The notes beneath the pieces are model-generated. The model was not told the DNA's origin. It was given only the letters and a program-made list of their open reading frames with translations, and made no database searches. DNA of 64,000 nt. It comes from Petrimonas sp. GTDB taxonomy: Bacteria; Bacteroidota; Bacteroidia; Bacteroidales; Dysgonomonadaceae. Made by a program: the position numbers and the translations under genes. This document shows positions 56,784 through 64,000 of this stretch, piece by piece. The stretch's first letter is position 1, and the number at the start of each line of letters is the position of its first letter. The stretch is taken from positions 186,001-250,000 of the forward strand of contig DUNG01000023.1 of NCBI GenBank assembly GCA_012839475.1. The letters are read 5' to 3'.

Positions 56784-59141
56784 TTAATTAATGATAATGG
56801 AATGGTTCAAGATATCTATGATTTGCTCTTTCGTGTGTCCGGTTACCTTCAGGTAGCGGCAACTGTTGAGCGGGATCGTGACCTCCGCTTGGGATGTGGA
56901 CTGGAAGGGTGTAGATGGAACGTTAGACATCAAGAGTTCAGGTGGGACCGTGGCGTCTGTTTGGGATGTTGACAGGAATGGCTCCGGTTTTCCCAGTTGC
57001 TTGAATAGTGTTGCATGCGATGGGGCGATTGGGAGTTGCAGTTTTTTATCGCCCTCGATATGCCAATAGAGTAGGTACCAATCCCCCTCCCTGTAGAAGA
57101 GGAAGGCGCGTAGCTCCCGGCTACCCGCCGCGGCGGTGGGGATATGTTCATACTCCACCAGCTCGTATTCCCCCTGCTCGTTGATGAGCAGGTGATACTC
57201 ACGGCTGCCCTCTTTCAATGCTTCTTTGTCTGCTTCCGTGAGCCAGTCGGTCGCCCTCACCTCCTCCCACCGGCGAATCACCTCCAGGTTATCGGCCGTG
57301 CGGGGGTGTTCTTCAAACCTTTTCAGGTTTGACTGCAGGGAGATGGGGCAGTCCCACGAAGCCGCTTTTGAGGTCACGAACTCCAGCATATCGGGTTGTG
57401 TACCCACGGTGGTCTCATCGGGTAAAAAGTAGCCCAACCATCCAAAGTTAAGCCGGGTGAAATCTTGCCTCATCCGGGGGGCCTCTTCAAGGGGCCATCG
57501 GCATGTCTGCTGTTTGATCTCCTCGGGGGAGAAGACGTCGAAGGCGTTTCCTCCGCTCAGCATATGCCAGCTGAAGTGACTTTTCGCTGCCCCTTCAGCG
57601 AAGAGCGGGGCCGGGTCCAGTCGCTTGAACACCCTGTATTGTCCCAGTCCCACGTTGATACCGAATGGTGGGTTCACCCCTTCCGCCCCATCAAAGTAGA
57701 AAAATTGAAATCCTAAGTTGTAGATGGCCGCGATTTTTTCCGCCACTTCGTCCTGCAGGCTCGTTCTCTGGTCTATGTAGACGCTGGTCGCGCCAAATTC
57801 GCTTACGTCCAGTATGCCTATGGAGTACCCTTTTGAAAGACCGTTCACGGTGGTGTTATCGATTCCCCTTCGGCATCCAGTGAATTTATAGGGTGTTTCT
57901 GTGGTATAACCCTCGTACGAGATCAGCTCCGTGCCTGCTTTCAGCACGCGGCAACCATCGGCCATCGTGCTTCCCTGCGGGTTTTGCTCCACGTACACCT
58001 CGCTGTCTGTGAGTCCCAGGTCTTTGGCCAGTGAGAAGGTTTTCACGAGGTTGAGCCGGTAATCGGGCACGGGTGTGATGTACTGGCTGCCGCGCCCAAT
58101 ATGTGAGTGTAGGAAGTGTGCTCCCGGCGTGATGCCCGCGGCCTTTATCCGGTTCACTACTTGCTTCAGGTCCTCCACCCCATTCGGGTACCGATCCGTG
58201 TCGATCTCGAAATTCCCGATGTGTCGATACCCCTCCGTCTTTTCGAAACAGGTGTAATAGAGGTTCATGGTGCGGAAGCCGCCCATCTTGGCGTAGTGGA
58301 GATGCTGCTCTACATTTTCCGGACAGAGGTCGCCCGTCCAGTAATAGGAGGCGTTTATCAGTTCGTTGCGCCTGCTCTCCACCCCTTTGGGTAGTCCGTA
58401 ATCTTCTTCCAGTCGTGCAATGTTATCCAGCAACTCCCCGGGTGTTGAAACGATCAGTGCAGTGGTTGTACCCTCCCATTTGATCTCTTTCAGGGCGCTT
58501 GCTTTCAGTATCTTATACCCGTTTCGCCGTTCGAAGTCGATGTACGCGAACGGGTCGGTTGCTAGTACGTTTACCGCAACATTATTGTCCCAGCTTACGT
58601 TCAGCCATTCGCCAAAATATTTCTGATCCTTCACGGGCAGTTGTAGCAGGGTGAATTCCGTCGCGGGCGGGGGCGTTATCTTCAGGTAGCTTGGGTAGAT
58701 ATTATCCGTGAGGAAACCCTCCAGGGTGAACGTGATGTAGGAGGGTGTCACGTTTACCCCTATTACTGCTCGGTAGGGAATCAGCTCGAACCCAACGATC
58801 AGTCGATCCCCTTCCATGTGGAGGTTGTTTGCCTGGAAGGTGGTGCGCTTGTTGGGGTGACCCAGCTTAATCTCGTTGTGGTAGGGACGTTCTTGCGTTA
58901 CGCTGAAGAGCGCGATTGGCTCTCCCGGCATCAGGCACTCTTCGCCTGTCGCTTTAAGTACCAGGCTCTTGGTGATGGCGTTGCTACCTGTCACGAGTCG
59001 GAATTGCCCATTTTCAATCACGATGTCGTCCGTCTCTGGGATGACGACCCCGTTGCTTTTCGCGTTCAGCAGAGAGCATACGGCGAACAGGAGTGGCAGG
59101 GTTAAAAGGATAGGTAATCTTACAATTGTTCGTTGCATCAT
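56784..59141 (-). CDS. Large exported glycoside-hydrolase-like protein of uncertain family
   Basis: 785 aa, signal peptide; TIM-barrel-like FFYFDGAEGVNPPFG, PGAHFLHSHIG; beta-rich N-terminus. Confidence 0.55.
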   Translation of the reverse strand: MMQRTIVRLPILLTLPLLFAVCSLLNAKSNGVVIPETDDIVIENGQFRLVTGSNAITKSLVLKATGEECLMPGEPIALFSVTQERPYHNEIKLGHPNKRTTFQANNLHMEGDRLIVGFELIPYRAVIGVNVTPSYITFTLEGFLTDNIYPSYLKITPPPATEFTLLQLPVKDQKYFGEWLNVSWDNNVAVNVLATDPFAYIDFERRNGYKILKASALKEIKWEGTTTALIVSTPGELLDNIARLEEDYGLPKGVESRRNELINASYYWTGDLCPENVEQHLHYAKMGGFRTMNLYYTCFEKTEGYRHIGNFEIDTDRYPNGVEDLKQVVNRIKAAGITPGAHFLHSHIGRGSQYITPVPDYRLNLVKTFSLAKDLGLTDSEVYVEQNPQGSTMADGCRVLKAGTELISYEGYTTETPYKFTGCRRGIDNTTVNGLSKGYSIGILDVSEFGATSVYIDQRTSLQDEVAEKIAAIYNLGFQFFYFDGAEGVNPPFGINVGLGQYRVFKRLDPAPLFAEGAAKSHFSWHMLSGGNAFDVFSPEEIKQQTCRWPLEEAPRMRQDFTRLNFGWLGYFLPDETTVGTQPDMLEFVTSKAASWDCPISLQSNLKRFEEHPRTADNLEVIRRWEEVRATDWLTEADKEALKEGSREYHLLINEQGEYELVEYEHIPTAAAGSRELRAFLFYREGDWYLLYWHIEGDKKLQLPIAPSHATLFKQLGKPEPFLSTSQTDATVPPELLMSNVPSTPFQSTSQAEVTIPLNSCRYLKVTGHTKEQIIDILNHSIIIN
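56868..56981 (-). repeat. In-frame 72-bp (24-aa) near duplication near the C-terminus of the GH-like protein
   Basis: PFLSTSQTDATVPPELL... and PFQSTSQAEVTIPLNSC offset by exactly 24 aa. Confidence 0.75.
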
Positions 59142-59225
59142 TTTATATTACTTCTCTTATTAGACCTCTGCATTTATATAGGTTTTTGCTTAAAAGGCGA
59201 AGATCTTGGGGAACCTACAATGGGC

Positions 59226-59765
59226 CCTTACTCAACGTAACGGTGTTTCCTCAAGAAGTCATACGCCCGCGTATACCTCGGTGTTCTTATGGTGCCCATG
59301 CGGAGAGATCATCAGTGGATACTGTTCCCGCTCTTCTGTCGGGAACATGATGATAAACGGCAGCGGCACGTTGGGCTCCGTCCAGATCACCCACCGTTCT
59401 CTCCGTGCGTATCCCAGGTCTTCCGAGTCGATTTTTTCTGCTTTCGGTACAAATCCCTCCAACTGCCGGGCGATCGTGGTAAGACCCAATTTTTCCATCA
59501 GCTTGGGGCGGAACTCCTTTTGCCAGGCGGTGAACTCCTCTTTGTTGTCGCCCTTGAAGGAGTAGCGCATTTCCGCATTGTTATAAAGCTCGTTAAAGTA
59601 GTCGGGTGCATGAAATTCCGCCACCCGCTCCATCTTACGGCGGCTTCCCTTCCCTTCCGTGGTAGTATCTTCATTGCCCTGTTTGGCCTGGTTGCCGCAT
59701 CCACACGGCAGCACTGTAAGTGATATTAGAGATAATCCGGCAAGAAAATTGTTTATTCGTTTCAT
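59226..59765 (-). pseudogene. Truncated esterase (acetylxylan esterase/dienelactone hydrolase-like) with probable internal deletion and frameshift
   Basis: 168-aa lipoprotein N-terminus ending PLMISPHGHHKNTEVYAGV*; overlapping frame continues YDFLRKHRYVE*, a plausible hydrolase C-terminus. Confidence 0.55.
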
Positions 59766-60057
59766 TGTAGTGCTGTTTTATTTTTTTCGTTTACGACGTA
59801 CTTAAATCGTTAATGAGCGTTTAGCCATTGTCATGTTATTACCTACAAATATAAATCATTTCAAGTAACTGACCACCATGATGCTGATGGTATTATTTAT
59901 TCTTTTTGTCGTAAGGTTAAAAGGGTAAGGAAAGCTTAATATAAAGCGGTATCGGGCAGGTAAGCGTTTTTTTCATGGTAAAGTTAGCGCGGCATAAGAG
60001 TCTTTGTAGGAAGATACTGTTCAGATGTAGAGTGTAATGCTAAGCATATGTTCGCGG

Positions 60058-61875
60058 TTACTCTTCTGCCGAGAGCACATGCTTTTTTAATTTTTCTAAA
60101 TTATCTCTATACTCGGCAATCAGTTCGATCCCCTCTTTCTCTAGCGTGCGGATAAATTGCTGGAAGGTCCCATCTTCCCTCGACTTCACGGGTTCGCGTT
60201 TACATTTCAGGTAGAGTATGGGTAGCTCGGCCATGTTCACCCTTCGCAGTATCTCCTCGTTGTCCGCCACTTTTTTAGCCTTCGCGAAAAGGCGTACCGA
60301 CTTGTCCACCAGCTCATCGGTAAAGAGGGGGTCCCAAGCGTCCAGGCCAATTCCGAAGTGTGTCTCAGGGGTAACACTTTGTTGCAGTCGGTCGAAGTAA
60401 CGGCGGATGTACTGTCCAGACCGGCCGTAGTAGCCCAGCATGAAATCGTCGATCACCCGTTCGGCGTCGAGGTCAGGTTCCCACATTAGCTTGGCGATCA
60501 GGTAGGCTTTCAACTCCTGGAACTCGGCTCCCCGCTCTTGGTACGAACCTTGCTCCATGATGCCTATCGCCTTGTTGTCGATGAACGTTTTGATGTTGGG
60601 TTGCAGTACGGCGAAATTGGGGTAGGGCATGATGTACCGCTGGAAGTTCACGACGTAGTCCCAAATGTACAGCTGCGGGGAGATGGCGGACCAATCGCGC
60701 AGGTCGTCCATGAACGATTGGTTCTTCTCACAGCTTTCCAAAGGATGGGCCACGCATGCCTCGATCGGGCATAGGCGTACCACCACGTTGTGTCGGGGTT
60801 GGATGTTCTCGGGTGCAGAACGGGTGTACTGATAGGCAAGCGTACCGATCTGTTTATCGGGGAACTCTTTTTCCACCGCTTCTGCCACTTGATTCACGAA
60901 CCAGATAAGGATGCCCGACTCCTTACCCCCATATTTTTTCACCAGTGCTTGGCATTTCGTGCATTGGCAGGGATTCCCCCAGTCGTTTTGAGAAACGGAG
61001 TAGATCGCGTGTTCCGGGTGCTCGCGGATAAAGTCTTTCACCCGGCGGGTCATGAGTTTCAGGACGTTGGGGTTACTCAGGCAGAGTTGCGCCCGTTTGC
61101 CCCAGTCGGGGTTATCCGGGTCGGCCACACGCTTCCCGTCTATCAGGCTGAAGTACTCCGGGTGCTTGTCGTAAAACTCGGAGGGAGGCACGAACGTGTA
61201 GAACGTGTGTACACCCCAGTAGCTTTCACATCCTCCCGGCTGCTCCGCGGGGTTCGATGACATCCTCCCGTTGAGTTTGTTCCTGGCCATCCACACGGGA
61301 TCGAAGGCTGTATAGAAAAAATCGTTGCGCACTTTTAGTCCCGGTGCCTCCCGATGGTCAAGCTTCTCAAATCGGCTCTCGCTACGAGTCGGAATGCAAT
61401 CCGCGCCGGGAGCGTACCACCGGCAGCCAAACTCGTTTTCCAGGAATGAAAACACGCCGTACATGGTACCCCGCTCCTTGCCCCCGTAGATATAGATTTC
61501 CGGTCCGCGATTGAAGTAGCGGAACGATTCATCTTTCCACTTCGGTTCTTCTTCGCCTATTTTGGATTGCAAGGCGGGTGAGCATCCTACGTAAATACGC
61601 TGAGCCCGTTCCGGCAAGGTCTCTGTAGGTTGGTAGTAGTTTAAGGCAAACGTTGCCCCGCCAATCTCCTTAAGCCAGTGCTGCAACTCCTTGGCCGCCC
61701 ACACCTCCGATTTGGAGGCCTCCGAAGAGAGGTAGATGGAATAATCGGTTGCCTCGTCGGCGAACAGCACATGCGGTTGAGCCGCAGTGGGACCAGTGGT
61801 TACCAACATGGTTAACGCCACTGCCACGGCTAATAAAAAAGTACGACAAGAAAACATAGTTTCGTTGTTCATCAT
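60058..61875 (-). CDS. DUF4838 domain protein (alpha-glucuronidase/hexosaminidase-like secreted enzyme)
   Basis: Signal peptide; AAKELQHWLKEIGGATFAL; GTMYGVFSFLENEFGCRWYAPGAD; QNDWGNPCQCTKCQAL. Confidence 0.88.
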   Translation of the reverse strand: MMNNETMFSCRTFLLAVAVALTMLVTTGPTAAQPHVLFADEATDYSIYLSSEASKSEVWAAKELQHWLKEIGGATFALNYYQPTETLPERAQRIYVGCSPALQSKIGEEEPKWKDESFRYFNRGPEIYIYGGKERGTMYGVFSFLENEFGCRWYAPGADCIPTRSESRFEKLDHREAPGLKVRNDFFYTAFDPVWMARNKLNGRMSSNPAEQPGGCESYWGVHTFYTFVPPSEFYDKHPEYFSLIDGKRVADPDNPDWGKRAQLCLSNPNVLKLMTRRVKDFIREHPEHAIYSVSQNDWGNPCQCTKCQALVKKYGGKESGILIWFVNQVAEAVEKEFPDKQIGTLAYQYTRSAPENIQPRHNVVVRLCPIEACVAHPLESCEKNQSFMDDLRDWSAISPQLYIWDYVVNFQRYIMPYPNFAVLQPNIKTFIDNKAIGIMEQGSYQERGAEFQELKAYLIAKLMWEPDLDAERVIDDFMLGYYGRSGQYIRRYFDRLQQSVTPETHFGIGLDAWDPLFTDELVDKSVRLFAKAKKVADNEEILRRVNMAELPILYLKCKREPVKSREDGTFQQFIRTLEKEGIELIAEYRDNLEKLKKHVLSAEE

Positions 61876-61953
61876 TCCATGAAAAAACATTCGATGGCAG
61901 CTCTTCACGACCTCAGGTGTTGGACACGTGGCAAGTTGGATTAAGTCATGCCC

Positions 61954-62598
61954 TTAAAGTGACCCCTGTTCCACGAGGACGCAGACCCGCTCGGTGAGAC
62001 GGTCTTCCCCATATGGGTTATATCTTGCCTTGAGGCTGTTCCCGAAGATGCTGGCGAATAGGTTGTAGCTCCACGCTTTAAGGCTTCCCATGAATGCATC
62101 TATGATATGATAGGAGGAGGAGCTGGTCTCCCGGTCAACAAGCTTGATTAGTAGTTGACCTTGTGATCGGGTCAGTTTCTTCATCTTCGGGGTGTATGCC
62201 TCCAGAAGGTATTTCTCCATCTTGTTCAAGTGTCTCTGACGAGCCCTGTCATCGGGCAGGGTCTCCATGTACTCGTACGTTTCGGTGATGATATGCGCGA
62301 TCTCTTTCGCGTAGGGCAGGGTGCGTTTCACATCGCGAACCAACTTTGTGTAGGCCGCCCTCTCTTTAGCGTTACGAAATGTAAGGGGTGAGTACTTGAT
62401 GAAATCGGTGAACCACATGCAGGTGATGGTGTCACCATCTTCGGCAATAATGGCTGAGACGTTCGGTATAAGGTAAAACGTGGAGAAGGTACTGCCACTT
62501 CCCGGATTCACATTCGAGGCATAATACCCTTGAGCCTTTACCGAAATAGGTAAAAGAGCAATGAGAAGGGTAAGGATTATGTGAACACGTCTTTTCAT
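61954..62598 (-). CDS. DUF4294 domain protein
   Basis: Signal peptide; KYSPLTFRNAKERAAYTKLVRDVKRTLPYAKEIAHIITETYEYMETLPDDRARQRHLNKMEKYLLEAYTPKMKKLTRSQGQLLIKLVDRET. Confidence 0.85.
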   Translation of the reverse strand: MKRRVHIILTLLIALLPISVKAQGYYASNVNPGSGSTFSTFYLIPNVSAIIAEDGDTITCMWFTDFIKYSPLTFRNAKERAAYTKLVRDVKRTLPYAKEIAHIITETYEYMETLPDDRARQRHLNKMEKYLLEAYTPKMKKLTRSQGQLLIKLVDRETSSSSYHIIDAFMGSLKAWSYNLFASIFGNSLKARYNPYGEDRLTERVCVLVEQGSL

Positions 62599-62759
62599 AA
62601 CGATACAAAGATAATCGCTCGCTCTCAAAATGAAGCAGAAAATCTCGTTAAGTCTCGTTAATTAACTTCCCTGTTGATAGAATGTTAAGATAAAAAAACG
62701 GAAACGTGGGCCGATTGCCGGCAAATAAATGTAATTTCGCGATGTAAAATTGTGAAGCA

Positions 62760-64000
62760 ATGGCAAATTATCATTTGGGAGAACTCATTCACGAGCAGGC
62801 AAAAAAGTATGGTAGCCGGACGGCGTTGAAATACCAAGACGAACGAGGAGCGTGGGTGAATATGGCGTGGACCCTCTTCTCCGAACGGGTCATGAAAGCG
62901 GCACGGGCATTGGCCGAAATGGGGGTGAAGACGGGCGATAACGTGGGCGTATACTCCCAGAACATGGAACAGTACCTGGTAACCGACTTCGCGGCATTCG
63001 CGAACCGGGCGGTAGTGGTGCCGATGTATGCTACCTCTTCGCCTGAACAGGTTAACTACATCGTGAATGATGCCAGCATAAAAATCCTTTTTGTGGGGGA
63101 GCAGTTCCAGTATAATAACGCGTACAAGGTACAACAGGAGCGTGAGATACTGCAGAAGCTCATCGTGTTTGATCGGCAGGTGGTCTTCCAACCAGAGGAT
63201 ACCACCTCGGTTTACTTCGATGACTTTATCGCTACTGGTGAGAACTCGAGGTCGCTGGCCCTGGTGAATGCACGTCTCAAGCAGTTGAAAATGGACGACT
63301 TGGCGGCGATTATCTACACTTCGGGAACCACCGGGGAGCCCAAGGGGGTGATGCTCACGCACGCCAATTTCATCGCGGCCTTCAGGATTCATGACGTGCG
63401 ATTGACCTTTTTTTCTGAAAAGGACGTGTCGATGTGCTTCCTTCCGTTAACCCATATATTCGAGAAAGCGTGGACCTACTACTGCCTATACAAGGGGGCG
63501 CTGGTGGTCGTGAACAGGGATCCCAAAGAGATAAGGGAGACCATCAAACGGGTGCGGCCTACCGTGATGAGTAATGTGCCGCGGTTTTGGGAGAAGGTGT
63601 ACGAAGGTGTGAAGGAGACGATGGAGAGCGTATCGTGGCCTTTGAAGTGGTTGTTTCAGGATGCGGTCAAGACGGGGCGACGCCACAACCTGGATTATGT
63701 GAACCAGGGGAAACGAGCTCCCTTTGGTAACCGGTTGAAGTTCCTCTTGTACCGGCATACTCTGTTTTACCTGGTGAAGCGGGTGGTGGGTATTGAGCGG
63801 GGCAACTTCTTCCCAGTGGCGGGTGCTCCGCTGTCGGACACCATCAATGAGTTCATGCAGTCAATTGACGTTCCCATCATCTACGGTTACGGGCTTACCG
63901 AAACGACGGCCACGGTAAGCTGCTTTGTTGAGCCTGGATTCACCATCGGCACCGTGGGAACAGTGATGCCGGAGGTAGAGGTGAAGATTGGTGATAACAA
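62760..64000 (+). CDS. Long-chain fatty acid--CoA ligase (AMP-forming), 3' partial
   Basis: ATG at 62760: MANYHLGELIHEQAKKYGSRTALKYQDERGAWVNM...; IIYTSGTTGEPKGVMLTHANF; open to window end and absent from ORF track. Confidence 0.93.
   Translation, partial: MANYHLGELIHEQAKKYGSRTALKYQDERGAWVNMAWTLFSERVMKAARALAEMGVKTGDNVGVYSQNMEQYLVTDFAAFANRAVVVPMYATSSPEQVNYIVNDASIKILFVGEQFQYNNAYKVQQEREILQKLIVFDRQVVFQPEDTTSVYFDDFIATGENSRSLALVNARLKQLKMDDLAAIIYTSGTTGEPKGVMLTHANFIAAFRIHDVRLTFFSEKDVSMCFLPLTHIFEKAWTYYCLYKGALVVVNRDPKEIRETIKRVRPTVMSNVPRFWEKVYEGVKETMESVSWPLKWLFQDAVKTGRRHNLDYVNQGKRAPFGNRLKFLLYRHTLFYLVKRVVGIERGNFFPVAGAPLSDTINEFMQSIDVPIIYGYGLTETTATVSCFVEPGFTIGTVGTVMPEVEVKIGDN

Noticed and set aside
62685-63392. 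235-aa minus-strand ORF near the right edge
   Set aside because: Antisense to the clear acyl-CoA ligase starting at 62760.
1-64000. CRISPR array, prophage or intact insertion sequence
   Set aside because: No regularly spaced identical repeats with unique spacers, no transposase or integrase or phage structural proteins recognised in the translations.

Overview
The window is about 64 kb of a Bacteroidales-type chromosome, possibly Dysgonomonadaceae-like (lineage inferred from gene content and TAnnTTTG-type promoters). Most of it is dense housekeeping DNA: the hydG-hydF-hydE [FeFe]-hydrogenase maturation set, dapA, rpsO, nadB, folP, cdaA, recF, secG, glmM, nrnA-like, comEC, rpe, an amidase, dnaA, rnhB, tex, radA, adk, obgE, pgeF, sodB, ftsH, rsfS, ribF, mltG, tRNA-Cys and tRNA-Ser. 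Three parts are more accessory. (a) Next to tRNA-Cys there is a toxin-antitoxin island. It has an HTH protein with a DUF6922-like C-terminus, translationally overlapped with an AbiEii-type nucleotidyltransferase. A near-perfect 26-bp palindrome lies at the promoter, and a HicB-like remnant is wedged upstream. (b) A MurNAc/peptidoglycan-recycling neighbourhood carries murQ, an AmpG/MurT-like MFS, SpoIID/LytB, DUF4922 and GT2. It also contains a truncated namZ (DUF1343)-like remnant and unusual low-complexity insertions in two proteins. (c) A small carbohydrate cluster carries a TIM-barrel isomerase, a large secreted GH-like protein, a truncated esterase and DUF4838. Degenerate short tandem repeats recur in intergenic DNA and in protein linkers. 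I also found one sub-threshold small ORF (55 aa) that the ORF track misses. No CRISPR, rRNA, prophage or intact transposon was seen. All family calls come from reading translations by eye, with no database searches.
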